A stretch of DNA of 64,000 nucleotides, taken from Nitrospirota bacterium (GTDB lineage: Bacteria > Nitrospirota > Nitrospiria > Nitrospirales > Nitrospiraceae). A model generated the notes under the pieces. The model saw nothing but the letters and a program-made list of their open reading frames with translations, ran no database searches and had not been told where the DNA came from. Each line of letters opens with the position of its first letter. The stretch's first letter is position 1. The stretch covers positions 1 through 64,000 of the forward strand of contig JAUXQT010000100.1 in the NCBI GenBank assembly GCA_030682135.1, given 5' to 3'. The translations under genes were made by a program, and so were the position numbers. Shown piece after piece: positions 17,303 through 26,004 of this stretch.

Positions 17303-17898
17303 GGCTTGCCTTTCGACTGGAAGCCGATACGCCGCCTGGGATGGTCCGGGAGAGGCTGAAGAAGCGGGAGTAATTTCTCGTACAGATCCAACAGCGCCGA
17401 GTCGTGCTGAAGCAATGTGCGGTCGATTTCGGCCAGTCGTTTCAGAATCGCCTGATTGGCGGCGACGTGCTCACGCAAGCGCACAAACGCACGGATGACA
17501 AACACACTCATGTCTACCGCTCGGTCACTGCGCAGAATGTTCGCTGCCATGAGCGCGCCATGCTCCGTGAAGGCCCAGGGGCGAAATCGAGGGTCGCGGT
17601 GCTTCTGGGAACCGGTCACAATTTGTGACCGGTTCTCCGTATCCTCGGAATCTTCAAGGGCTTCCTGGTTTGAGGTCACAGTTTGCGACCTCAAGTTTGT
17701 GACCTCTGCAGTCGTCAATTGAAATGCAAAATCCTTGGGGAAGCGGCTGACATTTCGTTTAACGGCTTGGTTGAAGACTTTCGTCGTCACCCCGTACAGC
17801 CGGGCCAAATCCGCGTCGAGAATGACGCGCTGATTCCTGACGACAAAAATCAACGACTCCAGCGATTCACGGACAAGAGCAGTTTTTCGAGACGGCAT
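17299..17898 (-). CDS. ORF6N-domain DNA-binding protein within the restriction locus
   Basis: 199 residues. The N-terminal ORF6N domain (SLIFVVRNQRVILDADLARLYGV, VFNQAVKRNVSRFPKDFAFQLT) and the trailing FTEHGALMAANILRS are conserved in this phage- and island-associated family. Between them is an unusual stretch with two similar units, LRSQTVTSN and NRSQIVTGS, apparently a local duplication; a 27-bp palindrome lies in the DNA coding for the second unit. The gene sits between mod (three bases away) and res (four-base overlap), so the three are one operon. It may be a regulator or a passenger; its role in restriction is unknown. Confidence 0.8.
   Translation of the reverse strand: MPSRKTALVRESLESLIFVVRNQRVILDADLARLYGVTTKVFNQAVKRNVSRFPKDFAFQLTTAEVTNLRSQTVTSNQEALEDSEDTENRSQIVTGSQKHRDPRFRPWAFTEHGALMAANILRSDRAVDMSVFVIRAFVRLREHVAANQAILKRLAEIDRTLLQHDSALLDLYEKLLPLLQPLPDHPRRRIGFQSKGKP
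17609..17635. promoter_or_regulatory. 27-bp palindrome inside the ORF6N gene
   Basis: GAACCGGTCACAA (17609-17621) and its exact complement (17623-17635) flank one central base. A related half-site pair GAGGTC...GACCTC lies at 17672-17692 and another GTGACCTC at 17699-17706. Repeated GTGACC half-sites suggest a dimeric protein target or a structure-prone tract; it is coding sequence, so function is uncertain. Confidence 0.45.
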
Positions 17899-17901
17899 AG
17901 A

Positions 17902-19584
17902 TCAGCTCACCTTGATCTCATAGGGGGTCTGGCGGATAAGAATCCGCTCTGCTTGGAGTCGATCTTTCCCCAGCAAACATCCGGCGCAATAGATGACTTT
18001 TTGACCGTCGAACTTCGGCAGTTTCTCCAACACCGAGCGTGTGAGCACGTTGCCGCCCTGCGCGCGTTTATCTCCAAGAATCCCATTGAACAATAAATAG
18101 ATCCCGACGCCCCGGCAGTCGCCGATGAGTGGCGACTGCGTCACGCGTTCACGCGGGAGCGGCTCGCCGGTCTCGGTGAAATAGACATGGCGTGCAAGAT
18201 CGGAGAAACTCACTGTCTCGCGAATCTTCCCGCTCACGTCAAACAGGGGCTCCCCTAACTCACAATAGCGGAAGCTGCCCCCGAGCCCTTCCACTTTCTC
18301 ACCCTTCGCGTTTTTGTACCCCGCTGCCACTCTCCGCACACGCTCAGCGGTAATCTCACGAGCTATCTTTGATTCCATCTCCACCAAGATGAATCGGCGC
18401 TTGCCGCCGTCTTGTTTGTTGAGACTTAATACTGCGTGACCCGTTGTGCCAGATCCGGCAAACGAATCGAGAATAAGTGCCGATTTATCTGTGACCATTG
18501 AGACGAGATACGCAATGAGCCCCACAGGTTTTGGAAACGTGAATTTGACACCCATGTCGGCAAGGACTTCGCTCGTATTCTGAGTTGAACCAACCTCACG
18601 GATAACGGAAATCACATGGCTTTGCGACTCACTTCGCACTTTCACCGCCTCAATTGCGCCAGTGGACGTGATAACGAATCGAGTCTTTTGCCCCTTAGAG
18701 TCGAGAACAGGCTGGAATTTAGAGTTGATGAACTCTTCACAGATAGCCTTGGAACTCCATCCACTCTGAGCAGCAACAGGTTCGGCGAGTACCCCTCCCT
18801 GAATCACCAAATCACGGTCGTAGTGAGGCCATTTATCCTGACGAGCAGATATGCGGCCCTCTTGGAAGTCGGACGGAAACCCGGTCGGCAAGGCAATCAG
18901 TGAGACTGGATTCTTTGGACCATTCTTAACTATCGTGTTCCTGATCTCAGGGCGGAACAACTTGCTATCCTTTCCAACTGAAAGATCTATAACAGGGGGA
19001 GCAGGAAATTCCTCGAAACATTTTGAATACGCAAGAATGTACTCATGAGCGTCTTTTACCTTTGCTTGGTTGTCGAAGTTTCCATCTGTCTCCCAAATAA
19101 AGCAGGCTAGCCGATTCTTAGCTTGGGGGTGAGGGAATAACTCATCCATGAGGATGCGGAGGAACGGTAGCTCAATGTCATCAATCGAGATAAACATTAC
19201 GCCATCAGGCGCCAAAAACTGCTTTAGTAACTGCAACCGTGGATACATCATGCACAGCCACTTATCATGGCGCGACAAATCCTCAGCCTCCCTGCCCACA
19301 GACTTGCCCAGCCATTCGTGAATAATAGGGCTGCTCACATTGTCGTTGTATGCCCAACCCTCGTTGCCTGTGTTGTACGGAGGATCGATATAGATGCACT
19401 TGACCTGTCCCGCGTAGTAGGGAAGGAGCGCTTTGAGCGCAACGAGATTATCGCCCTGCACGATGAGATTCCCGTCACCCGGCTGGCCACAAGCCAGATC
19501 GGGCACGTCTTTGAGCAGGTGAAACGGCACCTGGTGGTGATGATTCACCACTGCCTCTTTTCCAATCCAATTCAGTGTCGGCAT
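17902..19584 (-). CDS. mod: Type III DNA-methyltransferase, Mod subunit
   Basis: 560 residues. DPPYNTG (67-73) is motif IV and DSFAGSGTT (373-381) is motif I, the order (IV before I) of beta-class N6-adenine or N4-cytosine methyltransferases such as type III Mod. The region between (about 160-340), the likely target-recognition domain, has no recognisable similarity and is slightly more AT-rich. It methylates the recognition site and gives Res its specificity. First gene of the mod-ORF6N-res operon. Family A material lies upstream. The recognised sequence cannot be deduced. Confidence 0.88.
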   Translation of the reverse strand: MPTLNWIGKEAVVNHHHQVPFHLLKDVPDLACGQPGDGNLIVQGDNLVALKALLPYYAGQVKCIYIDPPYNTGNEGWAYNDNVSSPIIHEWLGKSVGREAEDLSRHDKWLCMMYPRLQLLKQFLAPDGVMFISIDDIELPFLRILMDELFPHPQAKNRLACFIWETDGNFDNQAKVKDAHEYILAYSKCFEEFPAPPVIDLSVGKDSKLFRPEIRNTIVKNGPKNPVSLIALPTGFPSDFQEGRISARQDKWPHYDRDLVIQGGVLAEPVAAQSGWSSKAICEEFINSKFQPVLDSKGQKTRFVITSTGAIEAVKVRSESQSHVISVIREVGSTQNTSEVLADMGVKFTFPKPVGLIAYLVSMVTDKSALILDSFAGSGTTGHAVLSLNKQDGGKRRFILVEMESKIAREITAERVRRVAAGYKNAKGEKVEGLGGSFRYCELGEPLFDVSGKIRETVSFSDLARHVYFTETGEPLPRERVTQSPLIGDCRGVGIYLLFNGILGDKRAQGGNVLTRSVLEKLPKFDGQKVIYCAGCLLGKDRLQAERILIRQTPYEIKVS

Positions 19585-19734
19585 ATCAGCAATGAGGTCC
19601 CATTTTTCGCCGAAGGATACCCTTTTCGCGCCTGTAAATCACGCTGCCTTTTGTGGGGAGAAGACCCTATGGCGGGGAAACGTGAGACGTGAACGGTAAC
19701 AAGTGAGGGGTGGAGAGATAGGAGCGGATAACTG

Positions 19735-19885
19735 CGCATGTCCAACGAGGATCTTCTAATTCTTTATACCCCTCTTGAAGGGAGTGGCCAGACTATTCTT
19801 CACTGCGCGCGTCGAACGAGCACATTCTGATCGTGCGCGTTCCGCGAGCAGGAGGACGACCAGGCTGCCCTTCCCCTTACTTCTT
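19735..19885. repeat. Family A palindromic element, copy A3, plus a core fragment
   Basis: A core fragment GTCCAACGAGGATCTTCT (19739-19756) is followed by a fuller copy whose core spans 19801-19851 (CACTGCGCGCGTCGAACGAG, then CGTGCGCGTTCCGCGAGCAG). Arms at about 19776-19800 and 19852-19877 pair only imperfectly. The right end touches the stop codon of the AAA ATPase gene. This fills the 292-bp gap upstream of mod. Confidence 0.7.
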
Positions 19886-20407
19886 CTTTGTCCCCTCGGC
19901 CTTCGTCGTGGCCACCATGACGACCACCGGAGTCTGAGGTGAAAAGGCCTCCTCGATGCGCTTCTTTCCATTGCTCGTAAGGATCACGATTCCGGTGTGG
20001 TTCTCGATGCGCAGGAGGAGATGGGCCGTCTCCGCGTTCGCATAGCGGTCATGGGAATCTTTGACCGTGGTGCGTGACCCAAACAGCGCATCCGCCTCAT
20101 CGAAAAAGAGGATCGAGCCACTGGCGGCGGCTTTATCGAATACATTGTTCAGATTCTTCTCGGTTTCGCCGATGTATTTGCTGACCACCGCCGAGAGATC
20201 CACCCGGAACAGATCGACCTTGAGGGTTTCGGCCAAGGTCTCGGCTGCCTTCCTCCTGCGGAGCGGCGTGGAGCCGGACAAAATCAGAACCGCAGAGGAT
20301 GCCGCCTTGGACTTCTTCGCCCGGCGCACCGGCGCGGCCTTCTTCTTTCCCACTGCCTTCTTCACTGCGGTCTTCACTTTCTTCTCTGTAATGATCTTGG
20401 CTGCCAT
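19877..20407 (-). CDS. Short AAA ATPase-like protein with degenerate Walker A
   Basis: 176 residues from the ATG at 20407. A Lys-rich N-terminus (KKVKTAVKKAVGKKKAAP) is followed by an AAA core: VVSKYIGETEKNL, Walker B ILFFDEADALFG and sensor 1 GIVILTSNG are intact. Where the P-loop should be, the sequence reads LILSGSTPLRRRKAAE and lacks the GxxGxGK[ST] pattern. The protein also stops soon after sensor 1, without an arginine finger or lid domain. It may be a non-hydrolysing regulator or a decaying gene. The basic tail suggests nucleic-acid or membrane contact. Confidence 0.7.
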   Translation of the reverse strand: MAAKIITEKKVKTAVKKAVGKKKAAPVRRAKKSKAASSAVLILSGSTPLRRRKAAETLAETLKVDLFRVDLSAVVSKYIGETEKNLNNVFDKAAASGSILFFDEADALFGSRTTVKDSHDRYANAETAHLLLRIENHTGIVILTSNGKKRIEEAFSPQTPVVVMVATTKAEGTKKK

Positions 20408-20613
20408 TCTTTTCCATGCTCCTCTTAATACGTTAAACCGAGTGGTTGCTCTAGTTAGTGTAGTTTGTCTCGTGGATTTGATTGGACCGGATAAAACCAG
20501 ATGAGCCTGACAAACCGCCCATAAACCCTCCTGAGTATACGGCGACGGCTTGCGGATCATATCTGCAATTGATCACAATGACCAGGGGCTTCCCCTGCAC
20601 ATCGGAAAGACTT

Positions 20614-20841
20614 AGCAGGACGCTGAAAAAGTCCGCCAGCGCCAAAGACCGTGAAGCGTCCCTCGTGAAGCGTATCTCGCAGGCCAGGAAATCTTTCCTG
20701 TGCGAACGACGAGATACGAGATCCGAACGACGGATGAAGAGGACGGCCTTCTTGAGCATCCTGTGGTTATTCAGGCCACGAGTGTCACTCGGAGTATTTT
20801 AGCCGTGTTTTTCGCGTACACCGAGTTTTTCAGCAGCCTGC
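20614..20841. repeat. Family B element, copy B3 (inverted), with an extra terminal fragment
   Basis: 20614-20764 is the reverse complement of copies B2 and B5 (GACGCTGAAAAAGTCCGCCAGC ... CTTCTTGAGCATCCTG), with the internal AGGAAATCTTTCCT palindrome. A separate end fragment, GAGTTTTTCAGCAGCCTG, lies at 20824-20841 and runs almost into the start of the next gene. Upstream, 20455-20520 contains ACCAGATGAGCCTGACAAACC-type heptamer units. Confidence 0.8.
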
Positions 20842-20848
20842 GAGGAGG

Positions 20849-21184
20849 ATGACCACGAGACTCATTGAACAGGAACTTGCGGCAGCCGAGGCTGCGCAGC
20901 AGGACCGCAACGACGGAAAGGCGCGCGTCTGCGCCAGACGTGCCGTGGCCCTCGCCACCGACGCCTGGTTAGCCAAACTTCTTCGTCCACCATGGCGCGG
21001 GGATGCAATGGTACATCTCCACCACATTCAGCAGGACGAATCCTTCCCGCTTCCCATTCGCCAGGCAGCCGAACGATTAAGCACCCCTGTCACCCGTCAG
21101 CGCCAAGCCCCCTTCACCACAGACCCCATCGCCGACGCAAGACTCATCATTGCTCATCTCCGCGGCACCGACGGTGGCGCGTGA
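20849..21184 (+). CDS. Hypothetical helical protein (possibly HEPN-like)
   Basis: 111 residues, largely alpha-helical and Ala/Arg-rich: EQELAAAEAAQQDRNDGKARVCARRAVALATDAWL recalls the helices of HEPN or similar four-helix domains, but no nuclease motif is clear. The ATG directly follows GAGGAGG, which is closer than usual for a ribosome-binding site. It is squeezed between a family B fragment upstream and two family A elements downstream. No function assigned. Confidence 0.5.
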   Translation: MTTRLIEQELAAAEAAQQDRNDGKARVCARRAVALATDAWLAKLLRPPWRGDAMVHLHHIQQDESFPLPIRQAAERLSTPVTRQRQAPFTTDPIADARLIIAHLRGTDGGA

Positions 21185-21262
21185 AACGCGAGACATGCGA
21201 GAAAGGCGCGACGTGGCAAGATTGGATTCCCACTTCGTTTTGCCCGTCCCGCTAGTCTCGCG

Positions 21263-21345
21263 CGGCCAGACTGTCCTTCCCTGCGCGCGTCGAACGAGCA
21301 CATTCTGATCGTGCGCGTTCTGCGAGCAGGAGGACGACCAGACCC
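21263..21345. repeat. Family A palindromic element, copy A4
   Basis: Core CTGCGCGCGTCGAACGAGCA (from 21281) through GTGCGCGTTCTGCGAGCAGG, with inner hairpin GCAC-...-GTGC. Arms GGCCAGACTGTCCTTCC and GGAGGACGACCAGACC are partly complementary. It is closest to copy A3 and lies about 55 bases before copy A2, giving two elements in a row. Confidence 0.75.
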
Positions 21346-21399
21346 GCTCATCCCATCCTGCTGAGGGCCCGTGTTGCACAAGAACAATGGTCCTTCCAA

Positions 21400-21520
21400 G
21401 CTTGCTTGTTTCTCCCCAAGGAGGGTGGCCTGTTTGGTCTCCCACTGCGCGCGTCCAACGAGGGTCTTCTGAGACCGCGCGTTGCGCGAGCACAGGAGAC
21501 CAACAGGCCACCCTCCCCTC
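21400..21520. repeat. Family A palindromic element, copy A2
   Basis: Left arm 21420-21442 (GGAGGGTGGCCTGTTTGGTC...) and right arm 21495-21516 are perfectly complementary apart from one extra T. The core between contains GGTCT-tctg-AGACC where copy A1 has GGCCT-tctg-AGGCC, a compensating base-pair change. The right end lies four bases before the zwf stop codon, so it may act as its terminator. Confidence 0.88.
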
Positions 21521-22983
21521 TACCAGCCTAAGGCCCACCGATGTCCATTCTTTTCCAGCAGCGCATCCGCTTCCTTCGGCCCCCAGCTACCGGCGCTGTA
21601 GAAGTGGACGGATTTTTCGCCGGTCAACAGCGGGTCATAGAGGCGCCAGGCCGTTTCGGTGAAGTCCGCGCTGACAAAGAGGGTCTGATCGCCGATCATC
21701 ACGTCACGCAGGAGCGTCTCATAGGCTTCAGGCAGCTGGCCGAACGCTTGTTCATAGTCGAACTGCAACGCATGGTCGCTCAGTTGGAACGGCCTCCCGG
21801 GACTCTTTACGGAAAAGCAGAGTGAGAACCCTTCACTGGGCTGAAGCGTAATCAGCAGCTTATTTGGGGCAATGCTCCCTGGATCGAGAGAGCGAAACAC
21901 TTGGGTGGGGGCCTCACGAAAGGTCACCGCGATCTGGGTCATTTTGCGCGGGAAGCGTTTGCCCGTCCTCAGATAGAAGGGTACGCCCTTCCAGCGCCAG
22001 TTGTGAATCTCCGCTTTCAGCGCCACATAGGTCTCTGTGGTCGAATCCTTCGGGACCCCTCGTTCCTCGCGATAGCCAGGAATCGTCTGGTCGGCGATCT
22101 GCCAGGACGTGTATTGGCCAAAGACGACATCCTGCTGCGTGATCGGCGCAATGGAATGGAGCACTTTCAGCTTTTCGTTCTGGATCGCCGCGGCGTCGAA
22201 AGACACCGGCACTTCCATCGCCACGACCGTCATCAGTTGGGTCAGGTGATTCTGGACCATATCGCGGAACGCCCCGGCCTGCTGGTAGTAGGCCCCGCGA
22301 TGCTCGACCCCGAGATCTTCGGCCACGGTAATCTGCACGTTCTCGATGGTATCGCGTCTCCAAAGCGATTCAAAAATCGGGTTCGCGAAGCGGAACGCCA
22401 GGAGATTCTGCACCGTCTCTTTGCCGAGATAATGATCGATGCGGTAGATCTGGGATTCTTCGATATATTGATGCAGGGTCGTATTTAGTTTCCGGGCTGA
22501 GGGGAAGTCACGGCCAAATGGTTTTTCGAACACGACGCGGACCCACCCGCGGCACTTGAGCAGCCCCGCCTGATCCAGCCGTTCCATGGCGATAGGCACC
22601 GTGTCCGGTGGCAACGCGAGGTAAAACACCCGGTTCTCCGGCATCTGGTGCTGACGCTCCAACCCTCGAATGTATACGGCCAACGCCTCATAATCTTGAG
22701 CACTTCCTTCATGCACAGTCTGGTAGTGCAGACATTCCTCGCACCAGGCACGTAATTCCGTTTCATTGCGCCAGCCTGCTTGTTGCAGACCTTCGAAGGC
22801 CCAGAGCCGAAACCCCTCTTCCCCCATCTCGGGCAAAGCGGCACCGACGATCAGCGTGTTGCGAGTTTCCAGGATTCCTTGATCCCGCAAATGATACAGC
22901 GCCGGCAGGAGCTTCCGACGCGTGAGATCGCCGGTCGCACCGATGATGACAAAGACATGGGGTTCAACCTGCTGTTCCGACAT
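21520..22983 (-). CDS. zwf: Glucose-6-phosphate 1-dehydrogenase
   Basis: About 487 residues. The ATG at 22983 is preferred because AGGGAG lies ten bases upstream; another ATG at 22992 is too close to it. The nucleotide-binding IGATGDLTRRKLLPAL is at the N-terminus and the active-site RIDHYLGKETVQNL near residue 180. The enzyme oxidises glucose 6-phosphate to 6-phosphogluconolactone, yielding NADPH for the oxidative pentose phosphate pathway. No partner genes (pgl, gnd) adjoin it, and a family A palindrome sits at its 3' end. Confidence 0.95.
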   Translation of the reverse strand: MSEQQVEPHVFVIIGATGDLTRRKLLPALYHLRDQGILETRNTLIVGAALPEMGEEGFRLWAFEGLQQAGWRNETELRAWCEECLHYQTVHEGSAQDYEALAVYIRGLERQHQMPENRVFYLALPPDTVPIAMERLDQAGLLKCRGWVRVVFEKPFGRDFPSARKLNTTLHQYIEESQIYRIDHYLGKETVQNLLAFRFANPIFESLWRRDTIENVQITVAEDLGVEHRGAYYQQAGAFRDMVQNHLTQLMTVVAMEVPVSFDAAAIQNEKLKVLHSIAPITQQDVVFGQYTSWQIADQTIPGYREERGVPKDSTTETYVALKAEIHNWRWKGVPFYLRTGKRFPRKMTQIAVTFREAPTQVFRSLDPGSIAPNKLLITLQPSEGFSLCFSVKSPGRPFQLSDHALQFDYEQAFGQLPEAYETLLRDVMIGDQTLFVSADFTETAWRLYDPLLTGEKSVHFYSAGSWGPKEADALLEKNGHRWALGW

Positions 22984-23101
22984 GCGCAACATGCTCCCTA
23001 TAAAGAATCAACCGCCACTTCACAAGATACTGAATGAGTCCACCGGCTAGGAAGCGCTGAACGGTGAGCGATGAGCAAGGAAATGATGGGCACTTTTGCG
23101 T

Positions 23102-25882
23102 TCATCGTACAGAGCTCAGCCTGCCGTTGCTCGCTCCATTCTTGGTGTTCCAGCGCAACCAACCTTGCCGGATGCACCACTTCTCAATCTCCACCGCGAT
23201 GAACACGATCGACGAGAGCGCCAGGCACAGCAGCAGTTCATCGAGATCGAGCGGCTCGGTCTTGAAGATCGGATTCAAGGCCGGGATGTAGATCGTGGCC
23301 ATCTGCAATGCAAAGGTCAGCATCACGGCGCCTAACAAGGGAAGATTCGTCAAAGGCCCCATTGTAAAAAATGACTCGCGCTCCGAGCGAAGCGCAAGCA
23401 CGTTGCCCATTTGCGACAACGTCAGAACGGTGAAGACCATCGTCTGCCAATGGGCATGCCCTGTGCGGTAGGCCCAGGCCTGAGTGACAAGGGCCACGCC
23501 ACCCATGAGCAGGCCGATCCAGAGAATGTCCTGCCACATTCCATCGGCAAAGATGCTTTCGCGCGGAGGTCTGGGCGGCCGCTCCATGAGACCTTTTTCT
23601 TCCGGCTCCACCGCCAAGGCCAACCCCGGCAACCCGTCGGTGACGAGGTTGATCCATAAAATGTGGATCGGCATCAAAGGAATCGGCATACCCAGAAAGG
23701 GCGCAAGAAAGATCGTCCAGACCTCTGCGGTATTACACGAGAGCGCGTATTTGATGAACTTACGGATGTTGTCGAAAATCCGCCGCCCTTCTTCCACCGC
23801 CGTTACGATCGTGGAAAAATTGTCATCGAGCAAGATCATATGTGACGATTCACGTGCGACATCGGTGCCGGTCAGCCCCATCGCGATCCCAATGTCGGCC
23901 CGCTGAAGCGCCGGGGCATCGTTCACACCATCGCCCGTCATCGCGACGAACTCACCTTGATCCTGCAGTCCCTTCACGATCGTGATCTTCTGCTCCGGCG
24001 ACACACGCGCATAGATCCGGATCCCCTCCACTCGCGCCTCGTACTCCTCCAGCGTCAGCTTCGCCAACTCCTGCCCCGTCAGCACCGCATCGTGGTTCTC
24101 GATGATACCGAGACGCAGGGCAATGGCACGGGCCGTCGCGGGGTGGTCACCGGTAATCATCACGGGCGTGATGCCTGCCGATTTGCACAGGGCCACCGCT
24201 TCCCTCGCTTCCTCCCGAGGCGGATCCATCAAGCCAACCAGACCGAGAAAGGTCAGCCCTCGCTCGACGTGGTCAGGCGTGAGCGCTGCCGGCAGATCCG
24301 GCCAGGTCCGATAGGCCACGGCCAACACGCGCAAACCATCCGCCGCCATCCGGTCGGCTCGATCTAAGATTGCCGCCGTATCGAGTGCGGTTCTGGCATC
24401 GCCGGTTAACTGCCCATCGCACAAGGCCACGACCTGCTCCGGTGCCCCTTTGGTGAAGGCCACAACCTCCGAGCCTTCCCGATGCAGGGTCGTCATACAT
24501 TTGCGATCTGAATCGAAGGGCAGTTCCGCCACCCGCGGCGCCTGTACTAATAGTTCGGCCTTCCCGTAGCCTCTCTCCGCTGCTCCTTGAAACAGCGCGA
24601 TTTCGGTCGGATCGCCGATCATGTGGCCATCGTCATGCCTGACCGCGTCGTTGCTGAGGGCCATGGCCCTCAGCAATCGACGCCACGACTCCTCTTTGCC
24701 CGTCGGGCCGCTCTCAGGCTGGCCGCTCACAAACAGTTGTTCCACTCGCATCTTATTCTGGGTGAGCGTGCCCGTCTTGTCTGAACAGATGTAGGTGACA
24801 GACCCCAGCGTCTCCACCGCCGCCAATCGGCGAATCAGCGCGTGTTTTTTCACCAGCCGGCGGGCTCCTAAGGCCAGCGACACCGTCACCACGGCAGGAA
24901 GCGCTTCCGGGATTGCCGCGACGGCCAAACTCACCGCCGTCAAAAACATCAACACCATCGACTCCCCACGCAACACGCCGACGGCAAACACGATGGCACA
25001 GATCGCCAGAGCCACGAGGGCCAGTCGTTGCCCGAATTGCGCAAGCCGTTTCTGGAGCGGAGTCTTCACGGCCTCTTCGCTCCCCAGCATCGACGCGATC
25101 CGGCCTAATTCAGTCTGCATGCCGGTTGCGACCACCAGGCCGCAACCACGGCCATAGGTCACGCTGGTTCCCTTGTACGCGAGGTTCACCCGATCGCCGA
25201 GCGGTGCATCGGCTTCGTGCAGCGAATCCGTGCGCTTTTCAACCGGAACCGACTCACCGGTCAGCGGCGACTCATCCACTTTCAGCTGGACCGTTTCGAT
25301 CAGGCGTAGATCGGCCGGCATCGTATTGCCTGCCTCCAGCAAGACGACGTCGCCGGGAACCAACTGCAGGGCCGAAATCTCGGTTACCTGGCCACCACGC
25401 CTCACCCGCGCCGTGGACGCGGCAAGCAGCTTCAGGGCCGCGACCGCTCGCTCGGCCCGATATTCCTGGACAAAACCAATCACCCCGTTAAGCAGAACGA
25501 TCACGACGATGGCGATCGCATCGGGCGGCTCACCGACGATCCCGGAAATGATCCCAGCCCCGATCAAGACGAGGATCATGAAATCGGTAAATTGATCGAG
25601 GAACATGCGCCAGAGCGAACGCGGTGGGCGCTCACGGATTTCGTTCGGACCATATTGGGCAATCCGACGCGCGGTTTCAGCTGCGCTCAAGCCTGTCTGT
25701 AGATCAACGGTCAGCCGCTGAGCGACCTCCGGCACAGACAGCGCATGCCATACCGGCACGTCAGAACCACGTGAATGCGAAGGGATGGGGGGGGAAATTC
25801 TGGTCATTGCCATCACGAAGGCGCTTGCAGCAACACCATAGGGATAATCGTCATAGTCACGGGCAACTCTACCATGTCTCAT
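23102..25882 (-). CDS. P2-type cation-transporting ATPase (PacL-like)
   Basis: 926 residues: cation_ATPase_N domain (45-110), LTGES (207-211) in the actuator domain, IPEALP (324-329) in the ion-binding helix, phosphorylation motif DKTGT (Asp368) and hinge MTGDGVNDAPALQRADIG, then a four-to-six-helix C-terminal domain. The set is complete. The family pumps Ca2+ or other cations out of the cytoplasm; the exact ion is not certain. The first 28 residues are poorly conserved and an internal ATG (MTRISPP) may be the real start. A decayed homologue lies at 32278-32944. Confidence 0.92.
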   Translation of the reverse strand: MRHGRVARDYDDYPYGVAASAFVMAMTRISPPIPSHSRGSDVPVWHALSVPEVAQRLTVDLQTGLSAAETARRIAQYGPNEIRERPPRSLWRMFLDQFTDFMILVLIGAGIISGIVGEPPDAIAIVVIVLLNGVIGFVQEYRAERAVAALKLLAASTARVRRGGQVTEISALQLVPGDVVLLEAGNTMPADLRLIETVQLKVDESPLTGESVPVEKRTDSLHEADAPLGDRVNLAYKGTSVTYGRGCGLVVATGMQTELGRIASMLGSEEAVKTPLQKRLAQFGQRLALVALAICAIVFAVGVLRGESMVLMFLTAVSLAVAAIPEALPAVVTVSLALGARRLVKKHALIRRLAAVETLGSVTYICSDKTGTLTQNKMRVEQLFVSGQPESGPTGKEESWRRLLRAMALSNDAVRHDDGHMIGDPTEIALFQGAAERGYGKAELLVQAPRVAELPFDSDRKCMTTLHREGSEVVAFTKGAPEQVVALCDGQLTGDARTALDTAAILDRADRMAADGLRVLAVAYRTWPDLPAALTPDHVERGLTFLGLVGLMDPPREEAREAVALCKSAGITPVMITGDHPATARAIALRLGIIENHDAVLTGQELAKLTLEEYEARVEGIRIYARVSPEQKITIVKGLQDQGEFVAMTGDGVNDAPALQRADIGIAMGLTGTDVARESSHMILLDDNFSTIVTAVEEGRRIFDNIRKFIKYALSCNTAEVWTIFLAPFLGMPIPLMPIHILWINLVTDGLPGLALAVEPEEKGLMERPPRPPRESIFADGMWQDILWIGLLMGGVALVTQAWAYRTGHAHWQTMVFTVLTLSQMGNVLALRSERESFFTMGPLTNLPLLGAVMLTFALQMATIYIPALNPIFKTEPLDLDELLLCLALSSIVFIAVEIEKWCIRQGWLRWNTKNGASNGRLSSVR

Positions 25883-26004
25883 GGCTGAGTGGGCATACTC
25901 CGCCTGGGTCTTGTACGAGGACTCTGGTCCCGCATACCATGCGATGTATCCAGTTTTGCACCTATTTTTCTTGACGGATTTTTGACGGACTATCGAGCGC
26001 CGCG

